This document shows, in pieces, positions 30,738 through 42,591 of a DNA stretch of 64,000 nt. The stretch covers positions 126,951,681-127,015,680 of the forward strand of contig NC_086172.1 in NCBI RefSeq assembly GCF_023053635.1, given 5' to 3'. Numbering within the stretch: position 1 is the stretch's first letter; every line of letters begins with the position of its first letter. Source of the DNA: Elgaria multicarinata webbii. Lineage: Eukaryota; Chordata; Lepidosauria; Squamata; Anguidae. Both the position numbers and the translations under genes were made by a program. The notes under the pieces were generated by a model, which saw only the letters and a program-made list of their open reading frames with translations, did no database searches and was not told the DNA's origin.

Positions 30738-30955
30738 GTAATAATAATAATTTTATTTCTTACCCGCCACTCCATTTGGATTGAGGCAGATAACAACAAT
30801 AGGAATAAAATACATAAAACTGAATTAAAAACATAGTATAATTATTAAAACATCCTAAAAACATCCTAAAATTCCACTGGATAGGCCTGCCAGAATAGAT
30901 CAGTCTTTGTAGCTTTCTTGAATGCTAAAAGACTGTTAAGTTGACGTAGTTACTG
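30738..30955 (-). mobile_element. LINE-D 3' portion
   Basis: On the minus strand: an ORF-end remnant near 30955, then GGCAGGCCTATCCAGTGGAA, an A/T-rich UTR, CTCAATCCAAATGGAGTGGC, GGGTAAGAAATAAAATTATT and an (ATT)n tail. The plus-strand end at 43832-43912 matches the last part. Confidence 0.65.
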
Positions 30956-30959
30956 TTAA

Positions 30960-31685
30960 GTAAATAATGGGCACATGAAGGGTGTGGAGACATGAAGATT
31001 GAGTTCAGATTGATTTGTTTGTATCTGGCACCCTGTGAAAAGGATTCTGGTGGCCGCCATTTTGTGCAAAATGGGGGCTCATTGTTATCCATAAATCCCT
31101 ATTTTGTGCAATTGGCAACTGTAAATGGGGCCATTTATGCAAAATTACAGGCTTAAATGGTCCGATTATACTATTTCATGCCTGTAATTTTGCATAAATG
31201 GCCCTATTTATGGCTGACAATTGCACAAAATGGGGGATTTACTGACAACAATGAGCCCCATTTTGCCAAAAATGGGAATTCGGCAAGGGATCGTGCAGCC
31301 ACATGCTGCTCATTGGGCACTCATGGACCACTGAGTCCACAGGAAGCTCACAGCATGCAGCGAGCAAGGTTGGGCGGCCAGCAGGAATTTGTACAGGGCA
31401 GGCAAAAGTGAGCTCACCCATCCCTAAATTATTTCTATTCTGCATTTTTAGGACAGAGGAGGGGAAACAGGCAACCCACACAGGGTTTCTGCCCACTTTG
31501 TAATGCCCATGGCCAACCTAACTCAGTTTGGTTCCTGATCTGAAAAATCCAAGTGGCAGTCCCCGGTATATTAGCGAAGGTGGCCATGTGCCCCATTTTA
31601 CAGAGGACAACCCCCTATTTGAAAAGCTGTCAGAGGAAAGTCCTCAATTCAAAGGCAACTCTTTTTGAAGGAATAACCATCCAAA
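30960..31685. other. Palindromic non-coding region
   Basis: CATTTATGCAAAATTACAGG (31130) is mirrored at 31183 as CCTGTAATTTTGCATAAATG. AATGGGGCTCATTG-type blocks lie outside on both sides (31068-31085 and about 31245-31265). This is a MITE-like palindrome of roughly 200 bp, about 31065-31265. The remainder looks unique. Confidence 0.5.
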
Positions 31686-31689
31686 GTCT

Positions 31690-31691
31690 GA

Positions 31692-31746
<55 letters not shown>

Positions 31747-31850
31747 TGCATTTATATACCGCCCCATAGCCGAAGCTCTCTGGGCGGTTTACAAAAGTTT
31801 AAAACAGTAAACATTAAAAGCAAATATACAAAGTTTAAAAACGTAAAAAA
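31690..31850 (-). mobile_element. LINE-A 3' end with long (ATT)n tail
   Basis: Minus strand: AAACCGCCCAGAGAGCTTCG, GCTATGGGGCGGTATATAAA and then about 18 AAT units (31691-31746). Confidence 0.8.
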
Positions 31851-31854
31851 ATAA

Positions 31855-32390
31855 AGAACCCCCTGGGGGAGAGCAGGAGTGGCCTTGAAGGTATCCATCC
31901 ACAGTGGGTACCTGGACAGTAGACTGAGCTGGTAAATAGGTCCCCTGATCACAGTCTCCCCCACTATGGTGAGATGTATTGCATTTCTTTTAAAATTATA
32001 GTAATTATTTCTAAAATTGCAACTATGCCTATAAATCAGCATATGCAAATGTTATGCATACCAGAGTGTTCTTTTTTGGCTATACATCCTCTGTTGTGTG
32101 TGTGTTGATTGTGGCTACCCTGACTAATTAACATGGGGCAAAATCCACTGGGAAGAGTTTTTGTGCATTGAAATGAACATGAGCTATGTAAGAAGACTCT
32201 TGTGCATTTAAAGCTCCTGCACATTTTAATGCAATTTGCACAGAAGGCCTGTAGAACACCAGACTTGTTTCTCACTCCACTGCATTTAATAGTACCCCAA
32301 ATCTGTTCACTGACTTTACCTCGTGATATGGCCTCCCCTAATTGTGTTTCAGGAACATCTATATCTCTGGTAACGTGTTATCTGTAAACC
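31855..32390. other. H3-like scraps in unique DNA
   Basis: Around 31960-32050 ATGGTGAGATGTATTGCATT and CAGCATATGCAAATG resemble the inner part of H3 in the minus orientation. No exon is visible. Confidence 0.3.
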
Positions 32391-32692
32391 TAGGGTGACC
32401 AACTGTTAAAGATATAGGACAGGGCTCCTGTATCTTTAACAGTTGCATAGAAAAGGGAATTTGAAAAGAACCTGGTGAAATTCCCTCTTCATCACCACAG
32501 TTAAAGCGCAGGAGCTATACTAGAGTGACCAGATTTAAAAGAGGGCAGGGTACCTGCAGCTTTAACTGTGGTGATGAAGAGGGAATTGCATCAGGTTCCC
32601 CATATATACAAATGACACCTGCTGAAATTCCCTTTTCAATGCAACTGTTAAAGATACAGGAGGCCTGTCCTCCTTTTCATATGGTCACCCTA
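32391..32692. mobile_element. H1 hAT-type MITE
   Basis: TAGGGTGACC and GGTCACCCTA are the ends. The left interior has lost about 20 bp of the arm. Flanks GTAAACC (32384-32390) and GTAAACC (32693-32699) agree over 7 bp, and over 8 if the first T is counted as target. Confidence 0.85.
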
Positions 32693-32699
32693 GTAAACC

Positions 32700-33940
32700 T
32701 TGACTATTGAATTTGGGCTTCATACTCAGGGCTGGCCCTCCCATGAAGGAGGGTGAAGCCCTCACCTCAGGCGGTGGAGTGGAGAATTGCACTGCTTCCC
32801 CCAGCCACTGCCAGGAGGGGCTGCTGCCACCTACTCCTCCAGCAGATGCTCTGGAGAGACACGCCAGTTGCTCTTCCGCTCTAGCATTTGCCACAGCAAG
32901 AGAGCAACTGGCAGCTCTCCGAAGCAGTGAGAGAGCAGCCAGCAGCTGGTCAAAATGCCTGGCTCTGAGGGCATTCTATCCTTCCTCAGAGCGAGGTATG
33001 GGAGGGGTGTCCCAGGAGATGACCTATGTGGGATCCCTCCTGCTATGTTCCCAATGAAAATTCCCTTGCCTGGATGCTTCTATTAGCCCTGGAAGAGAAG
33101 ATTCCATTGGTCCCAACTGGTTTGTGTTTTTAATTTAAAAAAGCAAATATTTTCAGCAGAAAAACTGGTTAGGAATGGGTCAAGCCCCCTCTCCCTTGTT
33201 GCTCCTCTACTCATAGTGCAGCCTCCTGGTGCCGTCTTTTGTTAAAAAATGCTGCAATGTCATTGCTCCCATTTGAATATAACATGTCGTTAACTCCCTG
33301 TTGATATTCCCCCTTTTTATTGTGCTGTAAACTTTGGGTGATTGGACATCATGAGTCCCTGCCATGACAGACATCCTACAAACATCTCTGATAACTTAAA
33401 ACTTTGGAAGTGACAGCTCGGGACAACGTTTCCTGTGAGTTTGTTGTCACAAGTTTGCATTCCAACATCATGTCAAACTGCCAAACTGAGAAAGATGCAT
33501 GCTACATTTCTGGCAGGCCATGGGGCTGACATTCCTAATTTGGCCATGACATTTATAGGCTTTGCCAATCTGACACAGCTAATTGCAGGCTTGGCCAGTG
33601 TCCCGGGGCGATGGCGTTACTATGCTTGGTCTTGTAGTAGTGAGTGCATCTCACAGCTCAACAGTTCGCCTCCCCCCACCCGGCTGCCGCCAAATCTTGG
33701 CTCTCTGTTATCAGCTGCAGCAGATTCTTCTTTGGCCTTTTCTGAGTTGTTGTTGCTGTTAGTGGAATGTCTATGGCAATGGAAAGGCAAATGCTGATAA
33801 CATCTAGAGATCATCAGAAGATGTGAAGTGGGCACAATGAAGTGGCAGGGCTAGGAACAAGGCCTGTCTGGTTTTGATACCAGGCCTTCCTCATTGCCCC
33901 ATTGAAACTGGATTTGGACATACATACACCCAATCATTTC
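32700..33940. other. Low-repeat region; possible non-coding element
   Basis: CAGGGCTGGCCCTCCCATGA at 32728 looks like the start of a hAT-type repeat I recall, whose right end I cannot find. From 33240 to 33600 the sequence is repeat-free with TTGAATATAACATG, GTGACAGCTCGGGACAACG and CAGCTAATTGCAGG motifs. The 116- and 120-codon frames here have no recognisable domain. Confidence 0.25.
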
Positions 33941-33947
33941 TAGGGTA

Positions 33948-34048
33948 GGTGAAGACAACCTGGTGTCCTTCAGATGTGTGGTTTTTTTGCCCAGGCAACC
34001 TGGTGCCCTCCAGATGTTTTGGCCCAGGTGATGCTCTCCAGATGTTAT
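33948..34048. repeat. Three tandem P1 ends
   Basis: CAACCTGGTGTCCTTCAGAT, CAACCTGGTGCCCTCCAGAT and GGTGATGCTCTCCAGATG follow each other within 100 bp, a local duplication of the P1 arm. Confidence 0.6.
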
Positions 34049-34049
34049 G

Positions 34050-35390
34050 GACTAGGACACTTAAAAGATTCAGGTCCCTGTTTTTCCATTGGCATCAATG
34101 GAGGAAGGGACTGGGGGAACAGTACGCAGGAAGGGGACAGTTAACGCTTCTCTCCCCAACTGTGATCCCCCTGGAAATCCCCTCACACATGGCAGCTAAG
34201 CTTAGAAATAACTTCCCACCAGCACCAATGGAAATATTTTTTCTAAGCTTCGTTGCCATGCAGGAGGAGTTGGGGAGGACATTGCAGCATGCATGACCTC
34301 TGTTAAGGGTGCAATGCAAAAAATCACTAGTCATTGTGTCAACATAGCAGCTTATGGGATCGGGACAGAAGAATGGGAGTTGTTTGGACTGCATGTTTTT
34401 CATTGTCTTTAGCTTGCAGAGACTCTCGCCCTGAGATCCTGGCTCTGCCCTTTATATTCCGTATTGGAAGTAATCCAAACATTTAACTGCAAGCTGTTCT
34501 TTGTTCATGCGGGCTCCGAAGATTTCTTATCTGGTCTGTACGTCAACATGCAGGTCTTTAGTACCAGAAACAACAGGTTAAAACCAAATGCATTGCAGAC
34601 ATCTTTTAGAATATCTCAAGTAAGTGAGGAAAATAGGTTTGTGTTAATCTTTTAGTAGATCAGCAGGAGAAGAACACAGATGGCTGCCATATCTGATGGG
34701 AAAGGAGGAGAAATAGAAGATGTGAAAATATATTAATTGGACTTTGGGTGAGAAAATGTGTGTTGCATGCCTGTGGCTGGACTAATCTATTGGAAAGATA
34801 GCAGACTTTGCTGCTTTAAAAGACCAGTGACCTCTGTGTTTTGCCTCTGAAATAATATATGCAGTTATTTGTGCTTCTTCAGCCCTGTGGATTTTAACCA
34901 GTCTGAAGCCTCAGCTACACAGAGCCCAGGCAAACCATCTTTCTAAATCAGATGCTAAACAGGATCAGAAGAACAGACACTGAAGCCCTGCTAGTCAAAT
35001 GGAAAATCAAGGGACATATAATAACTGCAAGGGCTAGCAAACCTTTTGGGCCATGGGCACAGTTAGCAATTTTAGGGTGGACACTTGTGAATCACCAAAA
35101 AAAGGACAAAAGAGGACACTGATTAGCATAAAAAGTTGCATGATGATGATGATGATGATGATGATGGTGATGATAATAATGCTGTATCGTGATGGCCCAT
35201 CTCTGAACTGAAAGTATCAAGATATAAAAATACAAAGGGGCTCAGAGGTGACTACAGGGGAATCTACACTCAGCTTAAAAGGTTCTAAAACATTCTAAGA
35301 AACATGTGACTTCCTGCCGCATTTTGAATTCTGGGGCCACACCACACCCTTCCAATCATTCCTTCGATTCACACTCTCCCTCTGCCCTGC
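34050..35390. other. Mostly unique; H3 scrap and (GAT)n
   Basis: TTTAGGGTGGACACTTGTGA and ACCAAAAAAAGGAC at 35070-35135 are the left end of an H3 copy. A (GAT)n tract follows at 35142-35166. I see no gene. TTTCTAAGCTTCGTTG and CTTAGAAATAACTTCCC near 34200-34250 form a small palindrome. Confidence 0.35.
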
Positions 35391-35392
35391 TT

Positions 35393-35532
35393 CATAGAAT
35401 CATAGAATAGTTGAGCTGGAAGGGGCCTAAAAGGCCATCAAGTCCACCCCCCTGCTCAATGCAGGAATCCACCTTAAAGCATCCTTGACAGATGGTTGTC
35501 CAGCTGCCTCTTGAAGGCCTCTAGTGTGGTAG
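35393..35532 (-). mobile_element. CR1 LINE 3' end
   Basis: Minus strand: CAAGAGGCAGCTGGACAACC, ATCTGTCAAGGATGC, GATTCCTGCATTGAGCAGGG, CTTCCAGCTCAACTATTCTA and TGATTCTATGAAG. About 140 bp remain. Confidence 0.9.
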
Positions 35533-35720
35533 AGCTTCATCTCTTCCTTGTAGAACTCCCCCATTGGTCTGACTCATAGCCCACTGGAGCCTACCATGCT
35601 TCTGAACCCTGCCTCAACCTCCCTTGTTTTGTCTTCTCGTGTGGAAGATGGGAAGCAGCTTTTAAATGCATCTGCCTCTGTCTGTGAATGTGCACAGGAA
35701 AGAAAGCATGGTTTGCACAC

Positions 35721-35909
35721 CAGGGCCAGATCTACACCAAGCAGGATATGACACTTTGAAAACAGTTTGAAAACTGTATATGGAGTGTGTCCTGGGCCCA
35801 ACAGTTGTCACTATTGTTATAAACCATTTTAAAGCAGAGTAGTGTCAATCCTGCCCAGGTGTGTGGGGCTCCAGATACGGGCTCCCCACTGGGATTTAAT
35901 CTGGCCCTG
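35721..35909. mobile_element. MITE with CAGGGCCAGAT ends
   Basis: CAGGGCCAGAT is mirrored exactly as ATCTGGCCCTG. The start continues TCTACACCAAGCAGGATATG, a motif I recall from a common squamate MITE. CAGGG fits hAT, but the 8-bp flanks do not match. Confidence 0.6.
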
Positions 35910-37160
35910 AGGAGGATCAATGGAAGTATTCCACTTTATGGCCTCCAGTACTGAAATCGGAGATGGGTAATGATAGGAGACTGCAAGAGTGCATTGTAGT
36001 AACAGAGAGGATGCCCCATGCTGGAGTTTTAAACAAGGAAATTAATCAAGGCAAGCTTATCAGCTTTCCAAAAATAGAAGTTAGGTTCATATTTATTGCA
36101 AGACAATCTGCTCCTGCCTCCACACTAAATGGGAAAGAGAGAGATAAATACTACTTTTAATGGAAGATAAAATTAGACATGGTCTATATTGCCTGAAATT
36201 GTTTTGCAGTAAACATAACAGCTCACTAGCAATGTAACCAGTTCCAAGAGGATGCTGTATTTGCATGTTCCCTAAATAATTCCTTCAAAAGGTTGCGACA
36301 AAGAACATTAGGGCACATTATTATTTTCTCTGGATAAGTGTCCTTCCCACACACACACACTTACTGCCCCCAAACATGCAATACAGTACAGGATGCTGAA
36401 AATTGCATATTAGGTGTTGGCAAGGTCTGAAGACAGCCTTTATAGTTGTAATGGTAATATTTATACTTAATGGAGAATCCAGGTGTTGACATGCTGCTGT
36501 TTCAATTTGCCTCTTAAATCTTCCCAAACGGGACAGATGTAGTGGGCAGTCAAGACAGCAGAACATTCCCATGGCCTCTAAGACTCAAAATAGTCTTTTC
36601 CACTGCCTAAGGCTACTTCAGGCCCTGAACAAACATTCTCCTACATACATGGAAATCAGCTCAGAACTCATCTTTAATGTGGGTTATTTTTCCATTACTC
36701 TTAACCTCCTCTGCTGTCTTGGGTCCGTGCCAGATGGCAGGCCTACTTAAAATGTAAAAGGGATAAACTTGTGCATGACTTCCAGCTCCCTCTGTCTCTG
36801 CAGATTACCAGGCATGCTCGTTGCTTATGAAGGAATCGGAACACTAGAAATAGAATCTGGCATAGCAGTCATTCCCTCTCCCTCAGGGAGCATCCTGGGG
36901 AACGCTACGTCGAGGGCCAGCAGCTATTTATTTGCTAGAAATTACCCTTGGACAGTTGGGCGGAGTTCGAAAGAGCACCCACAGTGGGCCACGATGTGAG
37001 GTCCATTGCATGAATGCAATGGATGTGCCTATTAGTTGCTATGTAAATAGCAGCCTGTGGACCATGGAGAGAGGTGGTTTCATTCTTTCTTCTCCCTGCC
37101 ACTGTGCCAATGGAGGCTTCTGTTGAAGTGCAGATAGTACCTTCCAGAAACTTGGAGAGT
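35910..37160. other. No gene recognised
   Basis: Unique-looking. At 36780-36800 a pyrimidine-rich CTCTGTCTCTGCAG could act as a splice acceptor, but the frame that follows resembles no protein I know. CATTGCATGAATGCAATG at 37005-37022 is a short palindrome. Confidence 0.3.
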
Positions 37161-37166
37161 AGGGAG

Positions 37167-37354
37167 GAAGGGTCACAGCTCAGCATGGCAGAGCACCTGC
37201 TTTGCATGCAGAAGGCTGCAGGTTCAATTCCCCGGCACCTCCAGGTATGGTTGGCAAAATGCCTGTCTGAAACCCTGGAGAATAGCTGCCACTCAGTGTT
37301 GACAATACTGGGCTAGATGGACCAAAATGACACTAGAAAGCAGCTTCCTATGTT
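37167..37354 (+). mobile_element. SINE2, tRNA-derived
   Basis: AGCTCAGCATGGCAGAGCAC, CTTTGCATGCAGAAGGCTGC and GGTTCAATTCCCCGG (B box) form the head. Then AAACCCTGGAGAA, GTTGACAATACTGGGCTAGA and the end AGCAGCTTCCTATGTT. It is non-coding. Confidence 0.85.
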
Positions 37355-37614
37355 GGGATTTGATTTGGGCGGCCGGCGGGGGAGGGGGAGAATCATAGCA
37401 TGGAAAGAGTTAAGCTTTCCGTCCCCCCTTCTCCATAGCTATGGCAGGCTGCACTATGACTGTTATTTGCACAGCAAAAAACATGCATGCTAGTTGCATT
37501 CATACAATTAGTGACACATCTAAGGCATTACTTAAGCATCCCTGGTGATGAGACACCACAGAAATGATAGTAAGATTGTTACTAAGGGTGATAAGTTTGC
37601 ATTTCACATGCACA

Positions 37615-37945
37615 CAGTGCATAGTTGAACTATGGAATTCACTACCACAAGATGTAGTGATGGCCACCAATATGGATGGCTTTAAAAGGGTGTTGGATAA
37701 ATTCCTGGAAGAGAAGGCTATCAATGGCTACTATTCCTGATTGCTATGTGCTACCTCCAGCATCCAAGGCAGTAAGCTAATATACAACAGTTGCTGGAGA
37801 ACATGGGTGGTAGAGTGCTCTTGTACCTGTGTCCTGCTGGCCAGTTCCTGATAGACATCTGGTCGGCCACTGTGTGAACAGAATGCTGGATTAAATGGAC
37901 CCTTGGTCTCATCCAGCATGGCTCTTCTTATGTTCCTATGTTCAC
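37615..37945 (+). mobile_element. CR1-like LINE, second subfamily, 3' end
   Basis: GTTGAACTATGGAATTCACT, TGTAGTGATGGCCACCAATA, GGATTAAATGGACCCTTGGT and TCTTCTTATGTTCCTATGTT parallel 13735-14072. Confidence 0.8.
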
Positions 37946-38057
37946 ACAGTCCCAAAACAGGGCTGCTAAAATGTCATCATGCATCATACATAGAAAGAAA
38001 TGTAGAACTCATGTTTTGATTCAAATAGACAGCGGGCATTCGAATTGGCTAGGGTAA

Positions 38058-38165
38058 CTTTCCCCAACTTGGTGCCCTCCAGATGTATCACAATATTGAC
38101 CATGCTGGCTGGGTGATGAAAGTTGTAGTCCCAGTACATCCGGAGGGCCCAAGTTGGAGAAGGCT
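38058..38165. repeat. P1 MITE copy
   Basis: CTTTCCCCAACTTGGTGCCC and GGAGGGCCCAAGTTGGAGAA are the ends; GATGAAAGTTGTAGTCCC is the inner arm. Confidence 0.7.
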
Positions 38166-38284
38166 CAATTTTGGTGAAGATAGATTGACGTCACATGGGG
38201 AAAAAACACTAGACATGTTAACTGTTATCAACCATCTAACTAGTGTTGAGTGTTTTAAATTGTTTGAATGCAAATGGTTTATAT

Positions 38285-38362
38285 ATTATGTTTAATATTA
38301 TAATTTAAGGCTTTAATCTTTTGTCAAGCACCCAGAGAGCTTTGGCTATTGGGCAGAATAGA
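38285..38362 (+). mobile_element. LINE-A 3' end
   Basis: GCACCCAGAGAGCTTTGGCT and ATTGGGCAGAATAGAA form the end. The usual tail is cut off by the foldback that starts at 38364. Confidence 0.6.
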
Positions 38363-38363
38363 A

Positions 38364-38905
38364 CTGGGGGACATCTACACAGCGTTCCGAAGGCGCCCCA
38401 AAGCCCCTTGAGGACGCCCCGAAAACGCTCGTGTAGTACGTACCTTAATCGTCCCCAGAAGAGGCAGAGGAGGAGGCGTGCTTCGGCAGCGCAGGCTGCG
38501 GGCGGGCTGCTCCAGGCTCCGTTTCCCTTTAGCCAGCAGGCCCTGCGAGAGCTCCCAGCAGCGGGGCTGGGTCGTGGGAGGGAAGAGAGCGGACGGGCGA
38601 GGAAAGGGGCGGCGGCGGCGGCCCCTGCGCGGTCCCTGGGGCGTGGGAGGCGCCCTCCCCTTTCCTCGCCCGTCCGCTCTCTTCCCTCCCACGACGCAGC
38701 CCCGCTGCTGGGAGCTCTCGCAGGGCCTGCTGGCTAAAGGGAAACGGAGCCTGGAGCAGCCCGCCCACACCCTGCGCTGCTGAAGCACACCTCCTCCTCC
38801 GCCTCTTCTGGGGACGATTAAGGTACGTACTACTACATGAGCGTTCTCAGGGCGCCCTCAAGGGGCTTCGGGGCGCCTTCAGAACGCTGTGTAGACGTGG
38901 CCCTG
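38364..38905. repeat. GC-rich foldback element 2
   Basis: CATCTACACAGCGTTCCGAA is mirrored as TTCAGAACGCTGTGTAGACG. The stem goes on through GGCGCCCC, CCCCTTGAGG, ACGCTCGTGTAGTACGTACC, CTTAATCGTCCCCAGAAGAG, a GGAGGAGG tract, GAGCGGACGGGCGAGGAAAG and closes near 38635 in GGCGGCGGCGG. Each arm is about 260 bp. The ORFs of 79-138 codons on both strands are mirror artefacts. The terminal CAGGGCCAC on the right fits a hAT end; the left is decayed. Confidence 0.8.
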
Positions 38906-40885
38906 TAAACCGTTCAAGACAGTTTTGCCAGGGCATTTTGTCATGCATGAGCATCTGTTCCCACTATTGAAACAGATGAGAAAGGCTATGTATGACCACA
39001 TTGGAACACCTGCAGAGTTCTGGAAAGTGTGCATCATGCAGCAATGAATATTCCAGCCTTGTTTTGAATATGGAAAAATCTAAGTGGAAAGAATATATAT
39101 ATATATCTTAGAACCAAAGCTTTGCTGCTTGTATTGTATTTATAGCATTTGGTGCTGCACAGTGTATATACAATTTTTATTCTCCTTGTAAAATGTTTGT
39201 CCTCAGTAGTCAATTCATTCCTAAATAGTGTTATTAAATATTTACAAAACAAAAGGACCTTCTGCAAAGAGGTTGAGGCTTTTGAAATTCTAAAATTTTC
39301 CAGTACAATAACAAGTCTAGGGTTAGCTGGGCTGACATTTAAATGCAACCAGCAATTTAAATGCAACCAGCAAAATAAGATGCTCTAAAACCTCTGCATA
39401 AATACAAAAGGAGGTAGCTGGTTATTACAGAGGCCTGAAACATACATGGAAAGAATTAAAAACTCTTGGTAACCACATTTCTGTTGCATTGTGTTTCTGC
39501 AGCATCTTTTGCTTAGCCAGTCTGATGTAGATTAAGACACAGGAGACAGCCCTCACTTTTAGGACAAGTTCAAAGCAAAATCATTCAAAGCTTGCTGTGC
39601 AGTGAAATTGAATTTGTTTTAAATAACAGGCAGTGGAACTTCCTTGCCTTTGCAATCCACTGAAAGAGTAACTCAAAAGTTCTGCAGCAAAAGCGGCTAT
39701 GAAACAGCCATTATTAAGTACAGTAGTTCCATTGTTTTCAATGGGAGAGAATAAAGCATGGGCTCAACTTTCCCTTTGAAATCTATGGGACTTTAAAGTG
39801 GACATTGCCCATTTACATTGGTTGGATTTAGGCCATTATTTGTACATTAGGAAAATTCCTAGTGGTTTTTTTATCACAAGGACTCCAATAATAGTAGGGA
39901 CCATTCAACCCACCCACCCCTCTCTCTCTCTCTGACCCAAAGAGATTCTGTTACTGCTCCAGGTATTTGATTGTGACATTCTAAATTTGCATTGATCATA
40001 ATGCTTGGAAGATATTTTCTATTACAGTATTCCACGTAGTTTTTATTATGCTTGGGGGCAGTGGAAATCAAATCACCTCATGCAAAGAATAGTGGTTATA
40101 TGAATTTATCTTGGAGATCTTTCTATAATATAATTTTAAGCTTTTGAAGCTTGACACAGAAACTGTGGGGCTCTATTGCCTGCATTATGCTGTGGGTAAG
40201 ACTGAATAATCTCAGTGGGCCATGGTGACCTTGAACATGTTACAAACAGAGAAGACTGTAGAAAATATATCATCACTTCAACACTGCTATCTTTTTCTGG
40301 CATTTAGAACCCCATTCCCACAATGATGTATTTTGATTTCACTATAGCTACTTCTAAAGTGAAAGAAACTAGCTCAAAGAACCATTAAAGTCCAAAATGT
40401 ATAGACTTTGGTTTTATAGATTTTGTTCTACGCACACACACACACACACAGAGAGAAAACAACAACACCCTGCTTGGTTAGCATAGCAGCCTCCAACACA
40501 TGGATTGATATACTAGTTCTAACAGACACAATTTAAAGAAGAAAGATGGGGATTTGGGGAATAAGCAAGGCTATTGGAAGGCTATACATCCAGAGTGAAA
40601 GCTCAAATGCTGGTGACCAGGGCAGACCACAGGGATTTAGGGGAGGAAAGGAAAAGAAATAGAGCATATAGTTTATATTACCTGACTTCAGAGTAAGGGG
40701 GGACCTGAAGGACTCCACTTTTTAGGTGGTTTCAAATAGTTGGGAAAATGCTGGATCACAGTTGGCCTTCAAGTTTCCTAGCTTTTAGTTACACATCAAA
40801 AATGGAGTCCAAGCCTCAGCATGATTGGTTACTATGTTATTCAGAAACAGCCAATGGATGATATACCCAAAGATGGTTCTGACAC
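38906..40885. other. Long low-repeat stretch, no gene recognised
   Basis: AT-rich unique-looking DNA. It includes an 18-bp perfect tandem duplication at 39337-39372 (ATTTAAATGCAACCAGCA), a (TC)n run near 39920 and an (AC)n run at 40433-40450. Confidence 0.4.
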
Positions 40886-40889
40886 AACT

Positions 40890-41309
40890 GGGGCCTCAGC
40901 TAGACCTGGTGGTCTAGCTGGATGGAGGGGTGAAGATCTTGCGATATTTTTATTGGAAGGCGAAGACGTTGTGGCCGCCATTTTTTTTAAAATCCTTAAA
41001 GAAGAAGAGCGCATGAATGCTCGTGTGCAGAAAGGTAGGGTTTTTTAAATTTAAACTTAATTTCTTCCTCCCCAACCCCCACCCCCGATGAGCACAGAGC
41101 TCCTTGCAAGGAACCGGGACAACCCACGATGCCTGCCCACACGTTCATCCCGAGACCACAGAAAAAGTGGGCCTAAAGTGCCGGGCAAGATCCCAGGGCA
41201 AAGGAGGGATCATCCCTCCCTGCTCCCAGGATCCCCTGTGCATCATGTGGATGCACAGGGACGATCCCAGGGATCGCCCCGGGATTTTGCCCCATCTAGC
41301 TAAGGCCCC
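40890..41309. mobile_element. MITE with GGGGCCTCAGCTAGA ends
   Basis: GGGGCCTCAGCTAGACC pairs with CATCTAGCTAAGGCCCC. The interior palindrome GGATCCCCTGTGCATC / GATGCACAGGGACGATCCC is shared with 12335-12470. The left part contains TGTGGCCGCCATTTTTTTTA. It has no protein coding. Confidence 0.6.
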
Positions 41310-41364
41310 TCAAAGCCATAAGAAGGAGAGAGAATGAAATCCTAGCTTGGCTGATGTTTCTGTG

Positions 41365-41510
41365 TTGGCTGTTGTTTCATTTTGTATTTTATTCATTTAG
41401 CTTTTGGCACTCTGCCCACAGAACGTCTGTTATTGGGCGGGTTTGAAATATAATAAATAAATGAACAAATAATAAATAAATAAATAAATAAATAAATAAA
41501 TGAGGAATAT
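41365..41510 (+). mobile_element. LINE-A-related 3' end
   Basis: TAGCTTTTGGCACTCTGCCC, TCTGTTATTGGGCGGGTTTG and AAATATAATAAATAAATG, then (AAAT)n, form a diverged LINE-A terminus. Confidence 0.6.
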
Positions 41511-41511
41511 T

Positions 41512-42588
41512 TCAAAAGTAGAATTAAGATTGGAGAGCCTTAAAACAGGACTTCTCTTTAAAAGGTTCTAAGAGGTTCTTAGAAATGGTGACACTTAGCT
41601 GGAGACCTTTGGGAGCAGTTCCCCAATGGTCTACATTCCTTGCTTGACCACTGCCGCTGGACTCAAAGGCAACGGTGCATCTGGAAGTCGCAAGCTTCCG
41701 GTGTGGCCCTGAAGGTTGAGCTACATTTCTTCAACCTATGGAACCTGACTTTGGACTCCACAGGGGGAGTCCCTGTGGCAGGAGTCCCTTTACTCCTGCC
41801 AGGGGGTAAAGTGTTCTCTCTGGGCAAACAAGGCAAATGAAACTCTCTAGGCCAGGGGGAGGCAATGTGGTGTTTTAGATCCCAAGTCCCCAAAACCCAG
41901 CCAGGGCCTTAGCGCCAATGATCAGGGGTTATTGGTGTTGTAGTCCCAAACCCCAATTCTAGGCAGATGAGGCAACAAATTGGTTTAAAAAAGGAATGAT
42001 GATTCTGGCTCTGGAAACAGGGCATAGATGTCAGAGTGGAGCAGGGAACCATGCAAAGAAAGGAGAGCTAGGAATGGTCTTAGAAGCCAATCAGCCCCTG
42101 GGTTGGTTTTAGAGAGGAGCTGAGATTCACGAGCATGAGGGATACCCAAGCAAAAAGAACCAATGGCTGTTGCCCAAACATGAGGGAAGATATAGAATTC
42201 AAAACAAAGGGTACAAGAGACTCAAAGGCTCTGAGGCTGGTTTCAGAATGCGGTAGGACAAAGAGAACAAATGTTTGGTTTGTTGGACTGGGGTGGGGGT
42301 GGGGAGAGGCTCAGGTTCCCTGCCCCTTGACTGAGTTCAGTCTTGCTGGCTATATATGGCAAGAACAGTACAGTGAAAGAGCATCAGTTTCCAATATTCA
42401 AAACACAAAGGTATCATGAGGGGTGCTCAGGAAGCATCTAAACCTGTCGATGACCTGTCTAATGGGTGAGACTACTTCAGCATTGGGCCATATTTCTCAC
42501 CAAGGCTCTGGATTGGTCAGCTTAATGATACCCTCATGGATTAATTGGGTGGGTGATGCTTCAGCCATCAGGAAGGCATTTACATGTT
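41512..42588. other. No gene recognised; one P1 copy
   Basis: A decayed P1 copy lies at about 41850-41965 (GGTGTTGTAGTCCCAAACCC). The rest is unique-looking. Confidence 0.35.
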
Positions 42589-42591
42589 TCT

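Noticed and set aside
36780-36999. Possible internal exon after CTCTGTCTCTGCAG
   Set aside because: The acceptor is plausible, but the downstream frame has no recognisable protein and no good donor.
38321-38788. Pairs of 79-138-codon ORFs on both strands
   Set aside because: The left-arm and right-arm peptides are the same sequence (for example LRAGCSRLRFPLASRPCESS) because the DNA is palindromic. No independent evidence for a gene.
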